Below are positions 43,563 to 54,431 of a stretch of DNA of 64,000 bases, piece after piece (position 1 is the first letter of the stretch; the number at the start of each line of letters is the position of its first letter). This DNA comes from Shinisaurus crocodilurus. Its lineage: Eukaryota; Chordata; Lepidosauria; Squamata; Shinisauridae. The stretch lies in contig CM037878.1 of assembly GCA_021292165.1 (NCBI GenBank), positions 190,525,118 through 190,589,117 on the forward strand, written 5' to 3'. Position numbers and translations under genes: made by a program. The notes under the pieces were generated by a model. That model searched no databases. It was not told where the DNA came from and saw nothing but the letters and a program-made list of their open reading frames with translations.

Positions 43563-43798
43563 TATCTATTTATTTATTATATTTTTACCCCACCTTTTTC
43601 CTGCAAGGAACCCAAGGCGGCTTACATAATCCTCCTCCTGCTCTCCATTTTATCCTTACAACAACCCTGTGAGGTAGGTTAGGCTGAGAGTCAGTGATTG
43701 GCCCAAAGTCACCCAGTGAGTTTCATGGCCGAGCGGGGACTAGAACCCGGATCTCCCGAGTCCCAGTCCAACACTCTCACCACTACGCCACATTGGCT
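43563..43798 (-). mobile_element. MIR-like SINE, well preserved
   Basis: Minus strand: AGCCAATGTGGCGTAGTGGT, the B box GGGTTCTAGTCCCC, the core CACTGGGTGACTTTGGGCCA, CTAACCTACCTCACAGGG, AGCCGCCTTGGGTTCCTTGC and AGGAAAAAGGTGGGGTAAAA with an (AATA)n tail. It shows the GCCGCC...GGTGGGGTA tail most clearly. Confidence 0.9.
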
Positions 43799-45683
43799 CT
43801 ATCTAATATTTAGTATTGAGCATGTCAGGTTTTGAGCTGGAGGGTTCACATCTGTCCTGGTTTTCCAACCACAGCATTCTGTACTCAAAAGGATTATTAT
43901 TTATCCCAAGACATTCTTGTACTGTGAAAATCAATTAAAATTCTAATAAAGGTGAGTCCAATATAAATACCCATAAATGCAAAAACACAAAACACCCCCC
44001 CACCCCCAATTGCCCAGGTTTCGGTCTAGTGACACTGAACACATTTTAATTGTATCAGATGAAATTATTTAAAATTATGACCCCATGAGTTTAAGATGAA
44101 AAATCATCAAGGCTTTACAATATTGGCCTAAAGGGACTCTTATTTTTGTATTCCTATGTCAAACATAAGAAAAGATTATTAGCTTTGCACTTGATACAGC
44201 TGTTTAGTGCTCTCTCTCACTTGTCTGTGGACAATAATTTAAACTGGATATTAAATATTTTGTTCGTTGCCCTCCCTCTCTTTTTTCAGAAAAAAGAAAT
44301 GTCAATTCAGATATCTCCTGAAATTAGTGATACCTTCCAGAACTTTGCTTTACTAATGAAAGTCTGAAAATAGCTGGTGTTCCCAGGAACATGTGTTTTA
44401 CATTGAACAACAAAGATACGGTTTTTTTGCACTCATAAATAATGTTTTTTTTTTAATTGAATACAACAAAAGACTGTCTAAATTAGTCTCCTGAATAATA
44501 ATAAAAATGATGATGAATGAATGCTTTGGCAGCACTATCAATAAATTGAGGGAAAGGGATAAAAGTGTGAGTTGCTGCTGGCATTTAAGAAAACATTTTC
44601 TAAAAAGAAAGTGAGTAAAAAAGTGCTTCGAGGATTATTCTCCATTAATCGCCATTAATGGTAAAGGTAAATGCCTTTTTATGGGCTTAATCTACTGAAC
44701 ACTAGTAACTGTACAGTTGAGGCAAATCAAGTCAAAATATATTGATAAAATGGCTTTCACAATGATTTAAGAAATGAATTTTATAAAATACATTCAGTTT
44801 GGCATTAAGTGGGTATTCAGGTTTGGTTTTACTCATTGCTTCATGCTAGTCAATTGTGCCATGTTAAAGTCACACTACAAATAATGTGTAGACACATCTG
44901 TTTTATCACATGCAGTGAAATAGCTACATCTGTGCTTGTTGCACATTATGGCATCATGCACGTTTCCACCACACACCAGCGATACCCACCCAGGAAATCT
45001 TTTTTCCATGAACTGGGCCCCAAAAATCTATCTTGCATGAAGGTATGCCTGGTTCTAGCTTTGCTCTCTAGTCCAGTATATAGGCACAGCAAAAATCAGC
45101 AATAGACAATAGTTTGATGCCTCCCGGTTTTCTTATTGCCTACTTTGATGTTGAAGTGTGAGTGAAGCCATCTTTGGTAGAAGAAAGGAGGTGTTTTGAA
45201 CAATGACTTGGCATTTCATTTTCAGCTACCAAAGACACCAGACTTTTGCCAAATAAAGACGGTTTATCACATGCATTTATCACACTAAAAGCTGCTTTCT
45301 TGTATGTATGGTGCCCCTCCCATGACACATACAGACATATATTCATAGGTACCGGTCCTTGTGTTTGCACTCAGAGAGATACCACACCACACAAAAGCAG
45401 TCCCATACTCGCTGTTTGTGGCATGGTATCCTCAAGTATAGTTTCAAACAATATTGGAAATTACCTTTTTGTTGTACAACTCTATGCATCTGGGGATAGG
45501 TGGAGGGCATTTCGCATGCATACAAAACCCCTAGCACTTCAGCATGTGTGACTCCACCTGTAGACTTTATTACACTGGAGTGCTAGTGTGTCACGTATTG
45601 CTGGTATGCAACAAGGTTGATGTGAGTTTGAAAGTGATTCACCAGGCCACCCTCTTGAAGCCTGACTTGTTTAGAGAGGCTTA
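43799..45683. other. Long stretch with one candidate regulatory motif
   Basis: Mostly unique AT-rich sequence. At 44642-44661 the motif CCATTAATCGCCATTAATGG carries three homeodomain-type ATTA cores in direct and inverted order. No gene recognised. Confidence 0.4.
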
Positions 45684-45775
45684 GGCTGCAATTGTATACA
45701 CGCTTACCTGGGAGTAAGCCCCATTGAACTAATGGAGTTTAATTCTGAGTGTAGACATGTATAGGATTACATTGT
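45684..45775. mobile_element. Fold-back element C
   Basis: AGGCTGCAATTGTATACACG, GGGAGTAAGCCCCATTGAAC and GTAGACATGTATAGGATTAC form arm, centre and arm. Confidence 0.8.
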
Positions 45776-45855
45776 TATTCAGCCTTGTACGTAAGGCTGC
45801 TCAAGAATTAATCAGTTCATTCCCACTTTTCCACTCACTGACAAGGAAGAAAAGC

Positions 45856-45894
45856 GATGATGATGATGATGACGACGACGACGACGACGATGAT
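45856..45894. repeat. (GAT)n(GAC)n microsatellite
   Basis: GATGATGAT followed by GACGACGAC and GATGAT. It directly precedes the left TSD of the zinc-finger LINE, whose right end also abuts GATGATG. Confidence 0.95.
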
Positions 45895-46221
45895 ACTAGT
45901 ACTACCAGCAGTGTTTTGGTCTTCTTACAAATATCCCGATCCTCGAACACTATGTTTCATTCGAGAAAATGCGGCACTTGCGGAGCTCAAACAATGCTGG
46001 ATTTCACTGTCGATGTTAGCTGTAATAGAAAGATAGCTGCCAAGATAGAGAAAATGATCGACATTTTCCAGTATTGTCCCACCAAGCTGGATAGACGGCA
46101 TCACCAAAGGGTTAGCTTGCACTTGCTGATGAAGCACTTTGGTTTTTTTGACGTTAAGTGAGAGACCAAGTTTTTCGTATGCTTCTGCAAAAGCATTTAG
46201 GATAGTTTGGAGATCATCCTA

Positions 46222-46936
46222 GGAGTGCCTATTATCAGCTTCAGCTGATACGCCAGCTGCGCCCCTTCCTAGAGTTGGAAGACCTAAAGATGGTAGTGCA
46301 CGCACTGGTAACTTCGAGGCTCGACTTCTGTAATGCGCTGTACATAGGGCTACCTTTATACCTAGTCCGGAAACTTCAATTAGTGCAAAATATGGCAGCC
46401 AGACTGGTTGCTGGTACACCTAGGGGTGCCCATATCACACCAGTTTTAAAAGCACTCCACTGGCTGCCAATCAGTTTCCGGGCGAAGTATAAAGTGTTGG
46501 TTATTACCTTTAAAGCCCTACATAGTTTGGGTCCAGGCTACCTACGGGATCGCCTTCTCCCGTACAATCCACCCCACACACTTAGGTCCTCTGGGAAGAA
46601 TCTGCTTCAGTCAGCCAAAACTAGGCTGACTAGCATTACCCAGAGGACCTTCTCTTCTGCTGCTCCCAGATTATGGAATGGCCTGCCGGAGGAGATACGT
46701 CAACTTGTCAGTCTTTTGGACTTTAAAAAAGCCATAAAGACTGAACTCTTCCGGCAGGCCTATCCGGCGGAATTTTAGGATGTTTTAAAGATGTTTTTAA
46801 GATGTTTTAATGTTTTAAGATGTTTTTAGGATGTTTTAAGATGTTTAATAGTATATATTGTGTTGTTTTAGTTTAGGTATTTTATATTTTCTGTTGTTCC
46901 CCGCCTCGATCTAGATGGAGAGGCGGGTAATAAATA

Positions 46937-46972
<36 letters not shown>

Positions 46973-46990
46973 TATTATTATTATTATCCT
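46222..46990 (+). mobile_element. L2-clade LINE 3' end inserted in the zinc-finger LINE
   Basis: A 5'-truncated element. The frame 46275-46778 encodes HALVTSRLDFCNALYIGLPL, KLQLVQNMAARLVAGTPRGA, HITPVLKALHWLPISFRAKY, KVLVITFKALHSLGPGYLRD and RTFSSAAPRLWNGLPEEIRQ, the C-terminal region of L2-group ORF2. It ends with a normal stop. The 3' UTR has ATGTTTTAAG-type tandem repeats (46782-46845), then CCGCCTCGATCTAGATGGAG, AGGCGGGTAATAAATAAATA and (AAT)n. The uninterrupted 168-codon stretch suggests a fairly young copy. Confidence 0.88.
46936..46988. repeat. (AAT)n / (ATT)n tail microsatellite
   Basis: AATAAATAAAT turns to (AAT)n and then to (ATT)n. It is the tail of the L2 copy, grown into a self-complementary microsatellite. 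Confidence 0.9.
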
Positions 46991-47250
46991 CTGAATGTGC
47001 GGAGACCACATTAGCATCAGCATACTGAAGTTCCACCACGGAGGTTGTAATTACCTTACTTTTTGCTTTAGCCTGCTGAGATTAAAAAGCTTTCCATCTG
47101 TTCGATATATAATTCCCACACCAGTGGGAAGTTTCCCCTCGACAAGATGTAAAATCATGGCGATGAAAATAGCAAATAATGTTGGGGCAATAACACATCC
47201 CTGTTTAACACCTGATCCCATTTTAAATGGAGCACCATGAGAGCCGTTGT

Positions 47251-47893
47251 TGTCCAAAACCGTTTATGAAGCCATTGTATTGCCAACTTTATTGTATGCC
47301 TGCAAAACATGGGCTATCTATAAACGTCACTTCCACCTCCTTGAAAGATTTCATCAACGTTTCCTCTAGGAAAATCCTGCGAATTACTTGGGAAGATAGG
47401 CGAACAAATGTCAGTGTACTGGAAGAAGCAAAGACTATTTGCTTCTTCCAGTACAAAGACTATTCCAGCGTTGAAAAAAATGATCCTTCAACGCCAACTT
47501 CAGTGGACTGGTCATGTTGTTCGAATGCCTGACTGCTGTCTCCCAAAGCAGTTACTTTATTCCCAACTCAAGGATGGAAAGCGGAATATCGGGGGTCAAT
47601 ATAAGAGGTTTAAAGATGTTCTTAAGGCTAATCTAAAAAAATGCAATATAAACATCGAAAACTGGGAAGCTCTGCCCCATGAACGATCTAACTGGAGGTT
47701 GGCCTTTCACAAAGGTTCTATGGACTTTGAAGAAGCCCGAGTGCAAGATGAAAGGGAGAAACGTGCTAAGCGAAAAGCACGTCAAACAAATCCTTTACAG
47801 GATCATCTTCCATCTGGTAACCTGTGTCCTCACTGTGGGAAACTGTGTGGATCTAGAATTGGCCTCCACAGTCACTTATGGACCCATCGCTAG
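47251..47893 (+). pseudogene. C-terminal half of the zinc-finger LINE protein
   Basis: KTVYEAIVLPTLLYACKTWA and IYKRHFHLLERFHQ lead to a stop (TAG at about 47368) and then KILRITWEDRRTNVSVLEEA. A 25-base templated insertion at 47438-47462 shifts the frame. It continues ILQRQLQWTGHVVRM, FKDVLKANLKKCNINIENWE and ends with the C2H2 finger CPHCGKLCGSRIGLHSHLWT-H (C-x2-C-x12-H-x3-H). Followed by a short 3' UTR to 47993. Confidence 0.85.
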
Positions 47894-48011
47894 AGTCTAC
47901 ACAATTTTTCTTTAGAATTTCCTCTTTTTAAAATTTCCTTTTTGTAAATTTTTATCCTGGAAGACAATCTTACTCGGTCATGAGTAATCGCCTGATGATG
48001 ACTACCAGCAG

Positions 48012-49924
48012 TAGCAGCAACAGCTGGAGTTCTGATTCTCCCCACCTGAGTTTTTCTTTTTTTAAAACAGCCTTCTAAATTTGTGCCATAATGGCATTTG
48101 CTATTGAGAAGCTCAACCATGTGGCTTTCAACCTGTGTAGTCTATATTTTGGTATTCTGTTGGCATCACCCTAGCACCTTTTCTAATATGTACTGTCGCC
48201 CTGAGAAAGGCTCAGGAACAAGGCTTTCATGGCAGCTAGGAGTAACAGGATCTTGCCATGATTGTGCTAGGCTACATGCCATTGCTGTAACCAAAGTTCA
48301 TGACCTTAACTGAATCAAAGAGGAGTTGCCCTACTGTCACATGAAGAGCTTGGGAATGCCAAAGGAATGCAAATGCCTTCCTGACTACCGGGTCACCACC
48401 CTAGTCAAGCAACCCATGAGTGTACCTTTAAATTCACCAATCTAGAGGCTTGGCGGGAAACACAGTCCAGTCCTCAAGTGTCCTCACCTCAAGATAAATC
48501 AGCAGGTTCAAGTACCACCTGGGCATGTCTTGCAGTATCTTTTGTTCTAAGTACCTCTACCTATCTCTCAGAAGCATGACTTTGTTTTGTAGTGCTTAGT
48601 CAGCTTGCTTTAATTCAGTCAAGTAGACAGGATCCTCTTCAAAGTTTCCTTTCGTTCCCCAGTCACATTACTGATCCCATCCTGAGTTCACCCAAAGTTG
48701 CCCCTTTATTCAAGTCTATAGCTACCCTTGAGTTTCGCCACTCAGTGCTCTTCTTGATGTGTGGGACCTAGTGTGGACAGACTCTGTTGCTCCATGAGTT
48801 GCCTGGGTTTCTCTTGGCCCCTGCCCATTCCTCATTATTCCTCCTACTTCTTCCTCTCCTACTCTGGTGCCTGACCCACATTTCCTGGGCCAGAGTTTAT
48901 CTCACTCTCTTCACTCAAACTACCTTTTTGCCCCAAGAGATCCATAATTGCCTTGTAGACCAAGATAGAGCTCCCCCCCCCCGGTGAATAACCCATTGTG
49001 GCTTTCTAGCCAGCTTCCATTCATGGCACAGCCCAATTTACACTGTGAGCTCAATCTTTCTCCCTAGGACACCCACGAGCTTCCCATTCTGGGTACGCAA
49101 CCACAGTCTTGGGGCCACCAACCTCTTGTGGGCCTCTCAGAATCCTCAGGAGCTGTGCCTCACAATGGTTTGCACCATGGCTTATGAGTTGCTGATTCTA
49201 AGCCCAGTGGCTTACTTATTTGGTGGACAAGCTGACAACCTATGACATTGTTCCAGGATCTTGAGCCAAGCACAACCACACATAAACAGGCACATCTAGC
49301 TACCTCACTCCCTCAGTGGGGCGGCTAGGGCTGGACCTTGGAGCCAAAGTCCAGGGCCCCACAGTCAGGGCCCCCCAAATGACCACCCAGAAAGTGGTGG
49401 CAACAGCACCTGGACCAGCACCAGTATCAATACTGGCATGCTGGGCCTCACCAGGGCTGACTGCCGGTCACTACGGCATAGTTTTCTTAAAGGAAGTAGA
49501 CAACTGGGCATGTACATAGTTACAGATGTGCATTTTATTATTTTTACTTTGAAAATATATTATCCTTTTCTACAGCAAAATAGTGCTTATTCCCAAGTAA
49601 ATGTGTTCATCATCAGGGCAGCAGAAGCAAACTCCCATTTTATTCCTGTGGTCATGAAGGTGCCATGATTTAAATGAGTTTAAAATGAATATGCTCAGAG
49701 TATGGTTTTCTTAAATCAAGTTCAGCATACAAGGTGGTGGTGGTTGTTTGGTTTGTTTGCCCCAATGTATCAGAAATGTAGAAGCAGTTGTACAGCATGG
49801 AATGATGGTGTGTGCATGACAAGGAGAGAATAGAAATATTAGTCGTGTCCTTCACAACTGAAGCAATAAATGTGGCCATTTAAAGGGTCCCCCCCCATAA
49901 GACCATTAAGTTCATGGTATAAAA
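48012..49924. other. Long stretch without recognised features
   Basis: Pyrimidine-rich sequence at 48790-48980 and a GC-richer stretch near 49310-49480. No domain-bearing frame was found. Confidence 0.4.
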
Positions 49925-50026
49925 CAGTGTTCTCCAACCTTGGGTCCCCAGATGTTTTTGGCCTACAACTCCCAGCTGGGAGTTGTAGGCCAAAAACATG
50001 TGGGGACCCAAAGTTAGAGAACACTG
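49925..50026. mobile_element. Fold-back hAT MITE (N1), near-perfect hairpin
   Basis: Two 51-base arms with only a few mismatches: CAGTGTTCTCCAACCTTGGG ... CCTACAACTCCCAGC and its complement. The TSD GTATAAAA at 49917-49924 and GTCTAAAA at 50027-50034 agree in 7 of 8. No unpaired centre. Confidence 0.93.
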
Positions 50027-50123
50027 GTCTAAAATTACCTAGCTATACCACTTCCCTCCCTTGCCATATTCTCTTGCCTCTCTCCAAGTTGGCTGGTTCC
50101 CTTGGATGAGTCAGGGTCTAGAC

Positions 50124-50259
50124 CAGGGCTCTCCAACCTTGGGTCCCCAGATGTTGCTGGACTACAGCTCCCAGAATCCCTTGCCATTAGCCATGCTGGC
50201 TGGGTATGCTGGGAGCTGTAGGCCAGCAACATCTGGGGACCCAAGGTTGGAGAGCCCTG
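50124..50259. mobile_element. Fold-back hAT MITE (N1), second of a pair
   Basis: CAGGGCTCTCCAACCTTGGG ... CAGCAACATCTGGGG ... GGTTGGAGAGCCCTG. The terminal arms (~37 bases) pair perfectly. The TSD GTCTAGAC at 50116-50123 and GTCTAGGG at 50260-50267 agree in 6 of 8. It lies 97 bases from the previous copy. Confidence 0.9.
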
Positions 50260-50267
50260 GTCTAGGG

Positions 50268-51984
50268 GGAGACATCGCTCTTGGGCTCTCCATTCCAAAT
50301 TCTATTTTTTTTTAAACCAGATTGGTTTTGGCTCCAGGTCTGTAAGGGCATAGCTAACTGTTTAGTCTCCCCATCCTTGCCTTGGGTTCAAGAACCCAAC
50401 CATCTTTGCATATACCAGCCCCTTTGGCTGTTTCTAGACAGCTTGGTTCAACAGGTTATCTTGACACCAGGTGATTACCCCATTTTGAACATGTGCCCTT
50501 AAGCCTGCACACCAGAGGGTAGCTTGTGCCCACTGTGAGTTTTCAGGTATCTGTGATCAACCAGGAAGGAAGCAAGGTCCTTTTCTCCTTACTCTGAAAC
50601 AAGGTAAATATACCTAATTGACTTTATTTCTTCTTCTGAAATGACTCTGAATCTATCTTTTCTGCCTGTCGTACAGCCTGCCTTGTGGCATTAAAACTTG
50701 AAGGAAACCCTGTTGTGCTTAGCCTCCCAAGCCCTGCCTCACCATTTCCCCAGCACCCTCTTTGCTCCTTCTGTGGTGAACTAGTAACTCCCTGCCTCCA
50801 TCTCTTCTTTCACTTTCTCTGTTTATCGGAACCCTTTAATGGCCCATGCTAGGGGCTTGACATCCTAATCAAGAATCCTTTCTTCTTTCTGGTAGAAATA
50901 ATTGTTTTGTGTTTCAACTATGCTTCTTGAGCTAATTTCCCATGCTGCCCAAGCGTAGTGTAAGATCTATCATGTGCACACCACACCTCTGTAAAACATC
51001 CCTAAAATTTCTGGGTTCATTGGGTACATGTGCATACATGAGAGTTCATGGACACATGTGAATGAGGACACACAGTAACATTCATTTAAAGAATGAGAGC
51101 TTGCTTTTTGAAGAGGGAAAAAAATACGCTGCTTTGAACAAATATTAGTGGCATCTTGTACCCTGCCCACCCCATCAAGTGGTAGTGCTACATCCAAACT
51201 CTGACTTGTATCACTCTGCCCACCAAAGACTCAAGGCTCAGGGTAGCTTTTTAAAGATAATGATCACCCTTATTATGCTTAAGCCTTCCTGAAGTGGGGA
51301 AAAAATATCTTCTTTTAGCTACTATGACTGTGAGCATAATGCTTAAAGGGGGAAAGGGGCAATTTAATGAAGTTACTTATTTAATGTAGGTATTAATTAA
51401 AAGTGGATAAAAGCTTTTGAGCTAAAAAAAGAATAACTGCACTTACACAGCTCCTACATTTTTGAAGCTAATAATTCATAGACACTAAAATACACATAGA
51501 CAGGCACTTGGGCTTGGCAACAAGTTGATAGAAAGCTCGGGTAGTTATGAGGAAGTCACTGATTTTTCATTAAGTTAACTGAAGGCCTACCTGGGAATAT
51601 GGTAGTCCAGCAAGCAAGCAAGGTTGGCTATGGGCCTGCCTAGAAAATTTGAGATAATAATTCTCAGAGAACTGCAGGGGATTCTGGTATGTGGGAATAT
51701 TGGGCAGTATCTAGTGGGACATGGGTGCTGGCATAGGCTACGTTGCATTAGCTTAACAGACCTCTAGTGCAATGCCAATAGCATTAGTTACCATGATGAG
51801 ATTTCTTGGAAAATGCTATTGGCCTTGAGCTAGTGCAATGTATTTTACGTTAATGCTTGTGTTGCATTGGATATGACCCAATGCCATCTGCCCTATTAGC
51901 CTTTCCCCTTAATTCTGTGGGAGGGGCAGGCTGCCACTTACTGGGCAGAAATGAAAAGGCATTCTGCATGTGTTTAGAAGGATC
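50268..51984. other. Long stretch without recognised features
   Basis: Unique-looking. No gene or confident repeat. Confidence 0.4.
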
Positions 51985-52322
51985 TAAAGGAAAACTGGGA
52001 AGCTCTGGCCCATGAATGATCTAACTGGAGGTCGGCCTTTCACAAAGGTTCCATGGACTTTGAAGAAGCCCGAGTGCAAGGTGAAAGGGAGAAACATGCT
52101 AAGCGAAAAGCACGTCAAACGAATTCTTTACAGGACCATCTTCCATCTGGTAACCTGTGTCCTCACTGTGGGAAGCTGTGTGGATCTAGAATTGGCCTCC
52201 ACAGTCACTTACGAACCCATCGCTAGAGTCTACACAATTTTTTAGAATTTCCTCCTTTTATAATTTTCTTTTTGTAATTTTATCCCGGAAGACAATCTTA
52301 CTTGGTCATGAGTGATCGCCTA
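51985..52322 (+). mobile_element. Zinc-finger LINE, 5'-truncated 3' end
   Basis: Aligns with 47660-47993. MNDLTGGRPFTKVPWTLKKP is an out-of-frame reading of the same tract. The C2H2 finger nucleotides (GTCCTCACTGTGGGAAGCTG ... TTACGAACCCATCGC) and the end TCATGAGTGATCGCCTA are kept. Simple truncation, no inversion. Confidence 0.85.
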
Positions 52323-53734
52323 CTAGAATCTTGCTGGCTAATAGAAATATTTTTTGTCTACTAAGTCCAGACACAATTTGTGGACTCCTGTCTGAGAGTC
52401 AGTATAGTTTGATGTTTTATATTTTCCCATTTTTTTCTTGGTAAAAATGCGTATTTACTATTGCCCTGCTCAGAACTAATTTTTACTGTGAATGTTTTAA
52501 CTTGCTTTCTATGGGAGGTAGCTATGCTTGGAAACAGGGCTGCAGTGCTGCTTTGCACAATATGGATACCACTAACTGATTTAGGCTTGGGGAGGCAGTT
52601 GTCTAAGACTAGAACACAAGAGCCAGTAGGTATTTGTTATTGATGCAGTCATATATCATATTCCACATGGTAGTTACCCGCCTGGCAGTAGATATGCTAG
52701 GCGGGGCAAGAAAAACATGTGCCCTGCAATGATGTGGGCGGAACATTTTCCGAAACAGAAAAATTTCTGGAACATTTTCCAGTGCTTTATTTTTCTGTGG
52801 AAAAGTTTCCATTTCATAAGCTCATTATTAATAATGAAAGGATGTCAGTTGCAAATACAATATCAGGCAAGCTTGGCAGTTTCAAAGTTGTAATTAATAT
52901 TTTTCACGTGATTATCCCTTTCAAGTATGTGAGAGGATATGTTTATGTCATTGAAATACATATATGTCTCAGCATGAAATAGAACTAATAGATAGTGTCA
53001 GTGAAACTGAAGGTGCCCCAACTATCAAGGCCACCCTGCCTCCCATAGAAGACAAGTCACTGATTCCTAATTCGAAGCTATTGACTTTTTAAATGTAAAA
53101 TAGGCACAAACAAGCTGGTCTTGCTTCAGGCTACACAGTAGGTCCTGCTACAATCAATGGCTACAAAAGAGTCAAGCTGCTTTAGCAGCCGAGAAAAACC
53201 AGCTTCTTAATCTAAGGTGGCAAGGTCAAGAGAGTTGATACCAAACTATTGGGAAATAGTTACAGCTCTTCCGTTCAGGCTAGGTGTGCTAACCAAGCCC
53301 TACCTGCAAGGCGGACCCTATTCTTGAGTCTTTTGGGGGCAGCGAATCACTTTGATGACAGCATACTACCCTACGCTGGCTGCTCCTCCCTCCTTATTTG
53401 GCGTCTGGAAGCTCTAATCCCTAGTCCCTCCTCCTTCTCTTTGCTCTGGGTTGGCATTCCCATGGTTTCAGACTGGCTTAATGGGCTATCAGTTTTATTT
53501 CCACCTAACTCCAGCTGCTTTTGCCTTGAAGCCTAAGCCTCCTCAGCCGCCTCCTCCCCCTCCTCGTCTGAGTCAGAATCAAATCCCATGTCTTCTTGAG
53601 GCACCTCTGCAGAGGTGCTGGGCTTAGCCCTTATGCCAACAACCTCAACCAAAGAGAGTCGAACTCTTTTGAAATAGATGAGTGGTTATCAGGATATATT
53701 GCACAGTTCTAAAAATTCAGTTTTTAAATGTGTA
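52323..53734. other. Long stretch, possible retroelement part at 53220-53660
   Basis: 53530-53600 is C/T-rich and reads on the minus strand as an acidic tract (DSDSDEEG-like), which can occur in retroelement gag regions. No LTR pair, primer site or protein motif was found, so no call is made. Confidence 0.35.
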
Positions 53735-53875
53735 GTAGTGAAATTTTTATGATGTTTTTATTGTTTGTATTTTATATTGTATTTCACTGTATTTTATAAT
53801 TGTTGTAAACTGCCCAGAGAGCTTCGGCTATTGGGCTATATAGAAATAAAATAAATAATAAATAAATAATAAAGC
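53735..53875 (+). mobile_element. L2/CR1-type LINE tail
   Basis: TTGTAAACTGCCCAGAGAGC, TTCGGCTATTGGGCTATATA and an AAATAAAATAAATAATAAAT tail. Only the 3' UTR end is present. Confidence 0.7.
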
Positions 53876-54109
53876 GGCGAGTGCTTCTGACCAATCAGGC
53901 TTGATCTCTGGAATCTCTTTTGCTAGAGACTGACCAATACGAAAAATATATTTTAAAACAATGTCAGTGGGAAACCGCTAATGAGTTTCAAGGGAAGCAT
54001 TTGGAAAAAAGAAAGTGGGGGGAGTATTTGCTAAATGGATGTTCAATGTGAGAATGTTGAATGAGGTCTCAGTAATACACAGTTATCCATTTTAAGAGAC
54101 TGCATATAA

Positions 54110-54152
54110 ATAAAATTGTATGCCCCACGGAGCTCATAATTTCATCCATTCA

Positions 54153-54188
<36 letters not shown>

Positions 54189-54210
54189 TATGAGTTCCAT
54201 GCAATTTTAT
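54110..54210. repeat. Inverted repeat enclosing a (TA)n tract
   Basis: The arms 54129-54145 (GGAGCTCATAATTTCAT) and 54182-54198 (inverted, 16 of 17) are extended by ATAAAATTG / CAATTTTAT further out. The (TA)n loop occupies 54156-54183. Confidence 0.9.
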
Positions 54211-54349
54211 GGCTATCTGTTGGAAGTGGTTGTTTATGATATGACACCGCTTAATGATGAAGGAAAAACAAATCAGTCCTGTGCTGGGATGCAGGAAAGG
54301 TCATCTAGAAAATGCATATTTATGAGGAAAAATAAACATGAAGGGGAAG

Positions 54350-54431
54350 CTTCTCTTCTTCTTCTTCTTCTTCTTCTTCTTCTTCTTCTTCTTCTTCTTC
54401 TTCTTCTTCTTCTGCTGCTGCTGCTGCTGCT
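54350..54431. repeat. (TTC)n(TGC)n microsatellite
   Basis: About 21 TTC units followed by about 7 TGC units. It produces poly-Leu and poly-Arg frames that are not genes. Confidence 0.97.

Larger units (their letters stand above)
45912..47250 (-). pseudogene. Reverse-transcriptase part of the zinc-finger LINE, inverted
   Basis: Read on the minus strand from 47250: GSGVKQGCVIAPTLFAIFIA (RT B motif QG..P.LF), then ELQYADANVVSAHSE near 47035-46990, where the catalytic YADD reads YADA. After the L2 insert it continues with a thumb-like block, IQLGGTILENVDHFLYLGSY and ASAAFSRMKHSVRGSGYL, down to 45912. One of the two catalytic Asp residues is missing, so the enzyme is dead. Confidence 0.82.
45912..47993 (+). 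mobile_element. Zinc-finger LINE with 5' inversion, split by L2
   Basis: The TSD ACTACCAGCAG is identical at 45901-45911 and 48001-48011. The 5' part (RT) lies inverted at 45912-47250 and the 3' part runs forward from about 47251 to 47993. The 3' end TCATGAGTAATCGCCT is shared with the copy at 51985-52322. The family is a non-LTR retrotransposon with an RT and a C-terminal C2H2 zinc finger. The clade (R4-, RTE- or CR1-like) is not decided here. Confidence 0.88.

Noticed and set aside
45757..46161. Asp-rich 134-residue protein
   Set aside because: The poly-Asp part is the GAT/GAC microsatellite and the rest is the antisense of the inverted LINE reverse transcriptase.
53220..53660. LTR or gag region of an endogenous retroelement
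   Set aside because: An acidic minus-strand tract is suggestive, but no paired LTRs, TG...CA ends, primer-binding site, protease or RT motif could be found.
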